Assembly (NCBI GenBank): GCA_963678675.1
Contig: OY783191.1
Coordinates: 22,312,368 to 22,376,367 of the forward strand
Source: Xiphydria camelus
Taxonomy: Eukaryota > Arthropoda > Insecta > Hymenoptera > Xiphydriidae
Direction of reading: 5' to 3'
Length of the DNA stretch: 64,000 bases
Part shown: piece after piece, positions 44,803 to 55,553 of the stretch
Numbering within the stretch: position 1 is the stretch's first letter
How the letters are laid out: each line of letters opens with the position of its first letter
The notes under the pieces: generated by a model
What the model was told of the DNA's origin: nothing
Databases searched by the model: none
Seen by the model: the letters and a program-made list of their open reading frames with translations, nothing else
Program-made: the position numbers and the translations under genes

Positions 44803-47299
44803 CACTTTGAAATTTCGGAACTCTCACAAATCGTTGAAAACATACATATGATATAATAACAAATTCCTGTTAATGTCTTCGACAAATCTAACGAGAAGTG
44901 ATAACCGCGCTATTGTCTCTCCCTTTTAATACGAACCTTCATTCCTTCCGCTGCCTCTTTCTCTGGCTGAGACTCGCGCGGGCGATGATATTCATTGGAG
45001 AAGAAAAACACACACAGTATGCTCATATGGAAGTGACGAATGGGCGAGAGCGAAGCAAGGGACGGTAATGCGAAGATGATTAGTCGGTTGGACGGCTGTA
45101 CTACCTTCTTATTTTCCTTCTCGGAAATCGTTACGACTCGGTAGTCGCGTTCGCGGTAACCAGAGATGGACCATTCGCGGGTCCCTCTCCGTTACTCCTT
45201 CCCTTTTTATTCCACGGAATTGAACATACCTCCTCGGTACCTATTTCTTCTTATTTAATCACCCTCCTCCCTATCCAAGTCAATTTACCCCCCCCCCTCC
45301 CCCTCCCCCCACTTTTTACTCTATAAAGAATAAGAGCCTCCCTCGTCATTTTCCGTTGTTTTCGAAAAATGGCAAATGGGAACTCCCGAAGTTTTAGAAC
45401 TGGTATGATGGCTCATCTGAGACTGCAAAACGACGTATGTACGTATATGCGCGTCTCGGTAATAAAGAAGGGGAAGACGATGGATGGACGGAATAGGGGT
45501 GGCGGACGTTGATGCGAAAATGATTAGTCGGATGAACAAAGTACACGCGCGCACGCGTAAACACACACACGCAAAAAAGTTAGTCCTTTTCTTCCATTAA
45601 AATCGTTACGATGTGAGGGAAGTGGCCACATATATGTAGCTTGTATCATATCTATGTGGTACATAGATATACGGCTAGTCGACCCCCTCGCCCTTGCTTA
45701 TCATCCTTTCGGTATTTCCTTTTTCTTTTCGATTTTTACTTATTCGCTCACCCTCTCTCCCTATTTCATTTCTTTGTTCTCTTTAACATCGGTCTCTCTT
45801 AAAATCTCCAGACGGACAATAGGTACTGGCTATCGCGTACTCCATCGGCCCATTACTCCTGTAACAATGTCGTGACTATCCTGCGGTTGGACCTGATTTC
45901 GAGCTTAATAAAGACTCCCTTTTCTCTCCGCCTTTCATATATTTTTCGACCCCCTCTCTTTCTGCTCTCTTTACTATTTTTCTCATTCAGAGGCAATCAG
46001 CGACAAGAATAAGAGGGCTAGGTTTTACGACAAAATTACCACTACAACGTGGTATGTCATTGGTAGGGTGTGATTGCTCGAAGGTGCTTAGTGTAGATTA
46101 CTTCAGCAAAACACGTTGGTGTTTTTGAGGCATTGAATTTGGAACCTCTCGATAGCCATCAGCTGAGTATCATAGCCACTTGTGATAGCAATCTGCTATT
46201 AAACAATGCAACATCTATTACTCTGTATCGTTTACACGAATCTTGCTATGAGAAAAAGTTGTAGTACATACCAAATACAAATAAGGACATAACTATTTGC
46301 AATAAACTAATTATAGTAATTCTCATTAAATTTTTTGGTAAGAAGAACGAAGAATTATTATCGATTCGTAACTACGACGTATGTAGTTCTCCAGTATAGA
46401 AAACTTAATTCAATATTCTTTTCTGTACGAGATGGCAAAAATCTTATCAAAAACTCTGACACTGGTTTGCACCAAAAATTAAAGAGAACGTATCCGTTAG
46501 AAAGTTTTAAAGAGATAAACGATAAAATGTATTAAAATAAAATCGTAAAATGTAAATCTGTGAGCATCGACGTACTTAACCGAAGGAAAGAAAACAAGGA
46601 ATACGACGAGGAATCGCATATGTATAAGGCAACGACTATACTGAAAGCACGGAGAACTTGAAATTTTACATTTCCCCGTTCTCGCGCAGACCCCCCGCCG
46701 AAGAAATTGTCGATGAGAAACGACTCGTTTTTATCTCCCTGGAGGGCGGAAAGCGCTCGTTCCTATATTTTCCACCGTGGCGATTGGAGGGTACCTACGA
46801 TGAACGCGATGGAGCCTCGGGCGTTTCTCAACGCGGTTCCCGAGAAACGCGCGAAACATCCCGAAACAACGCTTCAAGTTTCGAGTAAATTTGAGAAATT
46901 CGATCCTCTGCCAACTCAAACCTTCCCCTTGCTAGCGTGCACTCACTCGCCGAGGAGTTTCTGACAACGCTGGGAAGTCGGACGAAAGATAGTCGAAGAT
47001 TCGTGAAGGGAATGGGAATGAAAACGACGTGTAAACATTGTACTTCGGACCAGTAGTCTTCCAAGGTAAAGTCAAGAGTCTGCGGAAACATCGGAATGAA
47101 CTCGTTAGTAGGACCATGATTTGAGGAATGTAAATTATTAAAATCAATCCAATTATCGATCCTAATTTGCGTAACGAACGAGGCCCACGGTGTCTAGCAA
47201 AATGTGAAAAAGAAATTCCCCGACTTTTCCAGGTTTCCAAGTTTGAAATAGCCAAATTTCCCTGACCGCTATGAGTACAGATCTAGTATAAAGTGTTAA
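44803..47299. other. Non-coding, mixed composition
   Basis: No gene is recognised. A poly-C run lies at about 45288-45310. GATGCGAA(G/A)ATGATTAGTCGG occurs at about 45069 and 45511. The stretch 46640-46990 is GC-richer with overlapping unassigned frames. Confidence 0.35.
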
Positions 47300-48091
47300 G
47301 GCGCGTCCTGACTGAGTCGACAGTGTCGATCGACACTTTCGACTAGAATTTGTCGACTGGATTTTGTCGACCGGCATGTCAACTGGTTTGTCGGTAAACA
47401 TCAAAGGGTAGTCGAGTCGACGGGTCTACAAGGCCCGACCCTCCGGAGGTATGTTCCGACCCTCGGCGTAAACGGGCCCCCGGTTGGATTGGTCTTTCCG
47501 GACGGTCATCTATTGAATTCGTCATTCTCTCCTTTACAAGACAGATTTAGTATTCCACGCATAGCGGTATCGATTAAAATTTTCGGGGAATGTGCGGGAC
47601 TGCAAGCGCATTTGCCGCTTTCGCCGAAATATATCGTTTGCTAGTGAGGTATTCAGATCGCGGTGCTATCGAACGGTACGAACCGATATTCTGAATTCCG
47701 TCTATCGTGCGACGGAACACGAATAAAAAAATAAGCATTCAAGCATGAGCCAAGTAATTTAGCGTCTACACGAAGCGAAAAGTTTGGGGCGGTCTTTGAG
47801 CATTGCCAAAAACCGTACGCCGTACGCCGACCGTCATCGCACCGCTGCCGAAACAACCGCTCGCCTTGCCGAACCCTCTGCGTTCGACTCGACTACCTTT
47901 GATGTTTACCGACAACTCGTGGAAAACCAGTCGACATGTCGATCGACAAAATATGTCGATCGACCAAGTCGACTGCCGCGTCTTGACTGAGTCGACAGTG
48001 TCGATCGACAATGTCGACTCAGTGAGGACGCGGTTTTCGATGTTCTGGTCGACAGTGTCGATCGACACTGTCGACTCAGTCAGGACGCGCC
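47300..48091. mobile_element. TTAA-flanked foldback with GTCGAC/TCGATCGA repeats
   Basis: GGCGCGTCCTGACTGAGTCG at 47300 is mirrored by CGACTCAGTCAGGACGCGCC to 48091, with TTAA on both sides (47296-47299, 48092-48095). The arms (about 110 bp left, about 195 bp right) are saturated with GTCGAC, TCGATCGA and CAGTGTCGA words. The right arm repeats its own end (about 47980-48030 and 48045-48091). The middle is unrelated single-copy-looking DNA without a transposase. Kolobok or piggyBac type by duplication. The GG start does not fit the CCC of piggyBac. Confidence 0.87.
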
Positions 48092-48095
48092 TTAA

Positions 48096-51000
48096 GATTT
48101 TAGTAAGTATTTCGCAAAAATCGCAGAAAATTCTTTACTTTCCCTGATTCTTCCCTGACTTCTCCCTGACCCACATAATTCCCTGACCATACCAGGTTTT
48201 TCAGAATTCCCTAACCGCTGGACACCATAAGGCCCTATTATTTATTGGTGTATTCTATTTTTTCAAATCAAATATTCTTGTACACTCACATAAAAAATAA
48301 TTGAACCTAGATGAAATTAAATCACTATAGCGATTAAATGTTCCCCTTAAAATCAAACAACTTTTATCTGGAACATTCTTTTTATAAAATGATAAATAAC
48401 AAAAATAAAAGAGGTAATAGATCGAAATGGATAGCTAACCCTGCATGATATACACCGCATATCAAAATAACTTCGAGTCAAAGATATTCTCAATGTAAAA
48501 ATACCGAAATAAAATATTATAAACACCTACATATATTGGGTGGGTCGGTACACAAAATATCTATAATAATTATATTTAATCAAAGTAAAGTTGTTTTCCA
48601 TAACCTACATTCTTTTCCCCGATATTCTTCTCGCGCGTTGAACCCATTTACATGACGTCTCGACAAGACAGTAATAAGAATTGCGAGTTCTATCCTAAGT
48701 TTCCCGTTTCGTACGTGCAGAATCCCTGACGTCCTCCATTGGAAAATAGCTATAAAAATATCCTTACGCAAAGTTCTTCCAGAATAATATGGTAGACAGT
48801 AAAATGAGACATCTCCCGCGATAATATCGGAAAAAGTTATCGGGAAGAAGAAAAGACGCATGGTTAAAATAAAATTTAATGAGACTTACGTATAGTTTGT
48901 GTAAGATAAAATCAATATTGCACTACACTAAGAAAACAGTTTATTCATATTTAACATACGTATACTTGATTATAGCGGAAAAATTATTTTTTTCGGCCAA
49001 GCAAATATTTGTTAGCTATTACTCTATTTCTGTTTGAATGAAAGACACATTCTAACCTTCTTCTTAATAAAGTGGCACTGTGCTTAGGATGTACCTAGTA
49101 TCGACATTTGCACCAGCAGATGTAACCACTTCCAATTATTATTCCACCCACCTTCATAATATAAAAGGACTTATAATACATCATAATTAACAATTATTTC
49201 AGAATTCTTAGAAACACTACTGCAAACATTTTGAACTACAGTTGTTTCGCAAGAATAATAGAAATAGAGGGAATAAAAAAGGGGGGGGGGGGAGGTGGAA
49301 CTAACTGGCCCGCCGACTCACTATTAGTTCGCACGTTCGATAGTGTCCACTCTCAGTCTCGGAGCAGAACCGCGAACATCCGGTATAGACATATTTTCGA
49401 AAGGGAGAACCGAGCGAGATCCCTTAATTGAATTTCCAAGCCAGAGAAGCATTATTTTAGTCGTGTCTCTGCACGACGTCGTACCACGAATAGCGAGACA
49501 TCCGATAGTTTAGAGCGAACGTGTGCATCCCTCGCTTTCACGTCCTTCCGGAGTCAATATTCACGCATCGTCGTTTGGCGCGATAGAGCTTCTAATTTCT
49601 CGCTGGAAGCATAGCATCGTACGACGGCGGTATTCCAACTATCTCGCCATCGCCATTGGGATATCGAAATATTTGCGGAATCCATAAAGTCACTCGATAT
49701 GCCAGCTTCCAAGGATGGTTACCAGAGTAGGTACGTACGTGCGTATATGTGTGTAGGTATGTACAGCGCGCCTCGGACATCTATGAGGGAAAGGCACTCG
49801 AGAAATGTTCATCGCTGGTTCTCGAACGTTGAACTGATTTCACGGAATAGCGATCATTTCTTTTCAAAATTCAAAGTGATAGTCTTCCGTACTTTTGCAC
49901 TTAGTTCAAAATTATTAGGAAGAAGAATTTATTGTCTTTTTATGATCTTAAATGAGGAAATGTACGTTTCATATTTTCAAACAAATTTCTTTAAAAATTA
50001 ATTTCTAAGCAAATTTGGTAGAACACTTTACTGAAACTCTTACACTTCTACCAGAAAACAGATTTATATCAGCATAAATCAAAGTTGCATAACAAATGTG
50101 ATATTTGATATTTTACCAGCGATATTTGAAATTTATTCTTGCCATTCCCAAATATAGCTATACATAGGTACATGTACGCTGATTGAATTCGAATTATCGA
50201 CAGGAGCACTCGAAGCGCCGTAGAAAATATTTGATTACGACGTACGCGTTTTATTTCGAGCACGTGCCGAAGAACAATCCAATTCAATTTTAATCCGACG
50301 AAGTCTTTTGACGTTTCGAGATGAAGATCTTATTCTTGGTCGAAAAATTCATTTTTATCGTGCTCACAAGTTCTCTGGAAAGCTGATATGTCCTTCCACG
50401 GAATTTCATTACGAATCTCTTTCACCTGCGGATCATATCTTTAAATATATATATATATCTCCGAGTATAGAGATATCCACCACGGAGGATTGGAGCGAAA
50501 TTCAATCAGCGACGCATCTCACTACACGTCATGCGAAATAAAAGTCCGTACACACCTAGCACGCGAGGGCAGGCGGTACACCATTAACGAGAAGGAAGAG
50601 GGGCTCGAGCAGGATGAAAAGGAGGAACGATGAGGAGAAACGTTAAATAGTAAACAAGAAAGGGAAGAGAAGGAGGATTTCATTCCTTGCATTTTATACT
50701 TCCGCTCAACGAGACGTTGACGTAGTAAAATTACAGGGAGACTTCCTTTTTCAGAGAATATCGCTTGCCACAGTGCGTGATGCCGTTGTCCGTAACATAT
50801 GCATACGTGTATAGGGAATAGCTAATGATTTTTTTTCCGTGCTATTTACATGATATTAGAAACGCACTGCGTATTTGGAATATAAATCCACGAGTTGCCA
50901 CGTAAAACTATCCGAGTTTTTGTAATAAGCCTTTACAGCAAACACACGCGTTGCTCACTGGACCAACGTTCCATGGCTACTAACATTTTCACCTGTGTAG

Positions 51001-51189
51001 ACAACAAAAGTCCAGTCCCCCACTCTCGCGACCCCCCCACCAAGCCCGCCAGCCCGAACTGAAATCGTACCGTTTCACTGCCTCACCCTGTATATCTTCC
51101 TATCGTTAACTTTCTTATAATTTCACGGAATATATCTTGTTTTAGCCTCATCCGCTGCGAATATGAATATTTTCGATCTAATCGGATAA
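48096..51189. other. Long non-coding stretch
   Basis: No gene is recognised. A poly-G run lies at about 49281-49291. About 49610-49735 is open in several frames, ending near a GTAGGT that could serve as a splice donor (49727). It is listed as a possible exon under findings. Confidence 0.3.
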
Positions 51190-51400
51190 GTATCTGAGCG
51201 GGATTGGTAATTTCAGAATCTTACTCGATTTTGATCTGGCGTAGTTTTTGTCAGATCTGGCTTCCCGATCCGCTCCGGATTGCAAATCGCGTTATAGCAA
51301 GGTCTGTTTCTGATCAGATCGGCGGATCCGAAACTGATTTGAAGTTCGGTACATACGATCCGAGTTGGATCAAAATCGCACTTCAATTTCTTCTAGAGGA
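51190..51400. repeat. Word-repeat patch with GATCCGATC / TCGGATCCG words
   Basis: GATCTGG, TCAGATC, CCGATCCG, GATCGGCGGATCCG and ATCCGAGTTGGATC recur in about 210 bp. This is the same style as the other patches but without a recognised tail or terminal repeats. Confidence 0.45.
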
Positions 51401-51741
51401 TAGTTATTTCTGTTTAAATATTGTAGCATAGGAATATCACTCTTTACTCAAGCGATTATAGTTTTTTCTATCAAATATAAATACGGTACCTATCAAAGAA
51501 ATCAAAAAAATCCTTATAAGCCCATGTAGAGATTTCTCAGGCTCCTCCCTATTTTAAACCTTATCAGCCCCTAATCCATTTTCGATACGGGGCATGTTAT
51601 GCCGGTATTATCATTAAAAAAAATACTTATTCTTTAGCGCGTAGCCGTCTTCAAGGTGGTACATCTCTAAGAAATAAAAAGGTGCTTTCGACTGAAATAG
51701 CGCATGCTGGATATACAGTCCATTAAATATTCATAATACTA

Positions 51742-52260
51742 TTGGGTTGATGCATAAGTTCCCGCCGTTTGTTTTCTTTTTTAAATTGCGCGTTAAATAT
51801 AAAATGTTTTGGCATAATGTTTTGTGTTAATCGAAAGAAAATTTTTTGCTCTACAAGATAGTGTATTTGATTTTTTGGTTGGAGTTAATTTTTGTTAATT
51901 TTCAGATCATTTAAATAGAGTGTCAAGTCGACAAAAATGAGCATTTTCGACACCATCTTCTTTTTGCGTTTAATCGAGGTGCCAAAGCCACGGAAGCGGC
52001 TCGCGAGATTTGTGCTTTGGCACCTCGATTAAACGCAAAAAGAAGATGGTGTCGAAAATGCTCATTTTTATCGACTTGACACTCCATTTAAATGATCTGA
52101 AAATTAACAAAAATTAACTCCAACCAAAAAATCAAATACACTATCTTATGGAGCAAAAAATTTTCTTTCAATTAACACAAAACATTATGGAAAAACATTT
52201 TATTTTTAACGCGCAATTTAAAAAAGAAAACAAACGGCGGGAACTTATGCATCAACCCAA
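51742..52260. mobile_element. Inverted mariner dimer (two 5' ends head to head)
   Basis: TTGGGTTGATGCATAAGTTC at 51742 and its inverse to 52260, with TA outside (51740-51741, 52261-52262). The arms of about 245 bp are almost identical inverted copies meeting near 52000. Both contain the start of a mariner transposase (the frame at 51956-52020 gives HLLFAFNRGAKATEAAREIC). The rest of the transposase is absent. Confidence 0.9.
51937..52020 (+). pseudogene. mariner transposase N-terminal fragment
   Basis: ATG at 51937 opens MSIFDTIFFL. A one-base shift then gives HLLFAFNRGAKATEAAREIC, the N-terminal helix-turn-helix start typical of mauritiana-type mariners. It stops where the inverted copy begins. 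Confidence 0.8.
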
Positions 52261-52667
52261 TATTAATGTAGTAGCGCGACGAATTGATATACGACATCCT
52301 CCTTGAAGTACCATAAATAATACTCATATAGCTCGATAGTCATATTCGTTGAAGGCTCATCGAAACCTGTTGAAGAATCGAAGCGTCAAGAGGATCTCGT
52401 ACCTCTCTGCGACCAATTAATGAGGCGAGGCGTACAGCGTCGTTGTCGACTCGAAGTAGAAAAGAAAAAATGAAAAGAAATGGGAGCTCCTCAGTTTCAC
52501 GCATGGCTCGCGCCACGCGTCTGGACGCCTTGAGTTAATTAGACTTGTTATTCGTGTCGTATAAATCAAACCTTTATCCGCGGGAAACTCGCTCCTCGGT
52601 TGGGATGACCTTAACACTGTACGGGTCTCTTTGATGGGCGAGAAAGATGTAAAGGTGTACCTTGCTG

Positions 52668-53222
52668 CACTGTAAAAATTTTGTTTCGGGATTTTTCGCG
52701 AAAGTAATCGGGAAGCTTATAACCCGAATGAATCGGCCATTTTCCCAACTACATAGGGAAAATTGTCAGATGCATTTGGAAAAATTCCTAGTGGATTAGG
52801 GAATTTTCCCAACTACATTGATAGGGAAAATTGCCAGACGCATTCGGAATATTCCTAAAGAGTTAAGGAATTTTTCCAATCGCATTATATATATATAAAA
52901 AGCATGATAAATAATTTTTTTCGCATATTATTGCCTTTTGTGCTTGTGGATTCTACTCTTATCGTATTGCCATGTTTGTGGATCATCTTTGAGCTTATTC
53001 GATAAATTAAACTTTTTCTGGTTGAGTCGAGGCGCCCCCAATTCCCAAAAGTATTTGGTAATTTCAGAATTTAAACTGTCAGTAGTATTCCCGAGTAGCA
53101 CAGTATTTTTCCCCAAAAAGTAAGGAATTTTATCGAAAAATCAGGGAAAAATGTTTTTCCACTTTAATTCAGAAAAACGTCGTACTAAAAGTTCGAGAAG
53201 TCCCCGACATTTTTTTACAGTG
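52668..53222. mobile_element. TIR element with internal word-repeat patch (GGGAAAATT) and conserved tail
   Basis: CACTGTAAAAATTTTGTTTCGGG at 52668 is mirrored by CCCCGACATTTTTTTACAGTG to 53222. From about 52730 to 52880 the words GGGAAAATTGCCAGACGCATT, TTCCCAACTACAT and AATTCCTA recur. From 52892 to 53040 comes the tail shared with 28536-28684. There is no transposase and no clear target duplication. This gives the word-repeat class a defined element boundary. Confidence 0.65.
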
Positions 53223-53692
53223 TGCGCTTTATCATTGAGAAAAGATGCTGACATTTCAAAATGGAAGAAATATCTGTCTGGGTCGTCGACAGATGCGCGT
53301 TTAAACAAATATTCTTCATGAAACTAAGCGGATTTCAAATTATGGAAGAATAACTGTCACATACTTTTCTTAGTCATACAATTTTGGTTTTATAATATGA
53401 AACAATCCGTGCTATAGCTTCATTTAAATTGCGAACATAGATTTAATAAAACATTCAAATACGGCGTCTAACATCTGACTGCGAACGGTAAAAGCCATTT
53501 TATTTGCACGTTCTTTCAAAACGCCTCCTTTGATCCTGACCGGATGTCTAAATTGCGACGCGGGGGTGGTTCTTAGCGAATTATTATCGTCGCACCTCGC
53601 TCTCTGGCTGACGTCTTCCCACGCGAAAACAAGATGACTCACTCTCCGCAGCTCAAACGTTTCTAACACTCGTGTAGATTACAAGCCAAAAG
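53223..53692. other. Non-coding, no feature recognised
   Basis: One minus-strand frame of 81 codons (53424-53669) with no known motif. Otherwise unremarkable. Confidence 0.3.
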
Positions 53693-54087
53693 AATTGATG
53701 CGTAAAATACTCTCCAAAAAAGATTAGAAATCAATTAAGATCGCCACGAAAATTTATAAAAAAGAAATTGCCGCGTTTAAGTTTTCATATTTTTTCACTA
53801 TATACTGGGATCATATGAAGTGTATGAATTTATTTAAAATCATAAGTACATAAACATCGAATATATTTTTCTATCTGTCTGAATTTTTTATTTTGGAGGA
53901 AAAAGACGCGGCAAATTGTTTTTTATGAAAATTTTTTTATAAATTTTTTGTCGTCGAATTTTTTAATAACTTGATTTACAATAATCTTACTTTCAAATTA
54001 TGCCTTTTATTTTTCATATATAAATCATGAACACGGCGATCTTAATTGATTTCTAATCTTTTTTGGAGAGTATTTTACGCATCAATT
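53693..54087. mobile_element. Foldback element, about 395 bp
   Basis: AATTGATGCGTAAAATACTC and onward for about 52 bp (53693-53744) is inverted at 54036-54087. The interior is AT-rich and weakly palindromic. Confidence 0.8.
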
Positions 54088-54182
54088 TTTTTGGCACTGA
54101 ATGAACATGCCGCCTTTTCTTTTACAGAGAATCTGTTTTGTGACAAGATTTCACTACTTTTTGGAATGTATTCATGAGGAGA

Positions 54183-54570
54183 ATATGGACGTCGTTATGC
54201 ATAACTTGACTAAGCGCCATTTCAATGAATTGAGGAAAATGACTTTTAGTTTTATGATCTCCGGAAAAAAAACTATTCATCAGTTGGTGTTCCTTTTTTA
54301 TATGGACATCAAAAGTACTAAGAAGAAATTGGTTGACCAGGCGACTAAAACCCGCCTGAAATTGGCGATTGGTCATGTAATACGTAATTCCAAGAAGTAA
54401 ATGGAGAATTTGGCGTTTAGCGTTTTTGATCATTTAAAAAAAAATGAAGGTTTTTATAAGCCCATTATTTTTTTATAATTACATTACGTCTATAGACACT
54501 AGATGGTGATATTATCTCCAAATTGGCGATTTGGCGCTTATAGTCAAGTTATGCATAACGACGTCCATAT
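54183..54570. mobile_element. TIR element, 388 bp
   Basis: ATATGGACGTCGTTATGCAT then AACTTGACTA at 54183 is mirrored to 54570, followed inward by TGGCGCTTA words. The 99-codon frame crossing its left half has no recognisable domain and is probably chance. Confidence 0.75.
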
Positions 54571-54694
54571 GTACCTACACACACACATGTTGGAGAGAAT
54601 AGCTTTTTATTACCACAAAATTAAAGTCTCACATTTTATACCGATACGAGTCAATTAATTATAACCACGTTACTTTTGATTTATTCTCGTGATA

Positions 54695-54957
54695 CAGTAA
54701 AACCTCGTTTATTGCAAGCCTCTCGAATCGTATGCCTCTCATTTATCGCAACTCGAGAGGGGCCACCACTCCGCTTCTCGACTCAAGGCGATTTCGCACT
54801 GGTCGCTCGTGATTGGCCACCGTGCGCGGTGAAAGTCGAAGGGTTGCAACTACCATGCACGCGGTGGGAGACGAAGGGGTTGCAATAAATGAGACTTCTG
54901 CCTTGAAATAAGTGAGACTTGCAATAAGTGAGAGTTGCGATAAACGAGGTTTTACTG
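54695..54957. mobile_element. pogo/Tigger-like MITE, 263 bp
   Basis: CAGTAAAACCTCGTTTATTG at 54695 is mirrored by GATAAACGAGGTTTTACTG to 54957, with TA outside (54693-54694, 54958-54959). CAGT(A)AAACCTCG ends with a TA duplication are typical of pogo-group elements. Internal copies of TTGCAATAAGTGAGA are near the right end. Confidence 0.88.
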
Positions 54958-54959
54958 TA

Positions 54960-55360
54960 TTATGAAATGATTTTATAATTAATGTTTCGATAATATTTAC
55001 CGTCGGCAAACACTGCCGAAGTCAAATTTCAAGGTATCGACCATAGGTATTGGCACTTGCTCGAATTCTCCTGGGACATACGGTAAATAATCCGATAGTC
55101 AATAATATAGTCATGTCATTTCCTTCTTTTTTTTTAATGGGTACTTTCCATTTAACTGACACGAGTCGACACAAGTCGACACAAAATTAAACCATTGGTT
55201 CCTTCTGTTGGAGCCTGCCAATCAGTTGGTGGTTCTAGTAGAAGTGTGTCGACTTGTGTCATAAATGGAAAGCACCTAATCAAGGAAAAAGAAAAAAATA
55301 CTTTTAAAGTAATAATTAGGAAAGGAGATACAGGCATTTGAAGTAAATACATATATATTC
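54960..55360. other. Non-coding with repeat fragments
   Basis: ATAATTAATGTTTCGATAATATTTAC at about 54974 also occurs near 62712. GGGACATACGGTA at about 55074 also occurs in the palindrome at 24864-25208. A weak inverted repeat with TCGACACAAGTCGACAC words lies at 55145-55275. Confidence 0.45.
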
Positions 55361-55553
55361 TCTCACATGCATTTGATGGCGTATGCGTGTTGTCGCGTTT
55401 GTGTACGCATTTCCGATCATCGCCGAACAGTCGACGATGAAAGCCGGAATATACATATCTCACACATTCAATGGCGCGTGTGTGTGTTTGATCGCATCTA
55501 TGTATACACATTTCCGATCATGGCCGACTATCGCCGAAGATTGCCGGAATTTT
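55361..55553 (+). repeat. Tandem duplication, about 97-bp unit, 2 copies
   Basis: TCTCACATGCATTTGATGGC at 55361 and TCTCACACATTCAATGGCG at 55458 start two diverged copies. Both include ACGCATTTCCGATCAT(C/G)GCCGA and end in GCCGGAAT. Confidence 0.85.

Noticed and set aside
54101..54400. A 99-codon plus-strand frame
   Set aside because: It starts outside and ends inside a TIR element (54183-54570), has no known motif, and overlaps an equally long minus-strand frame.
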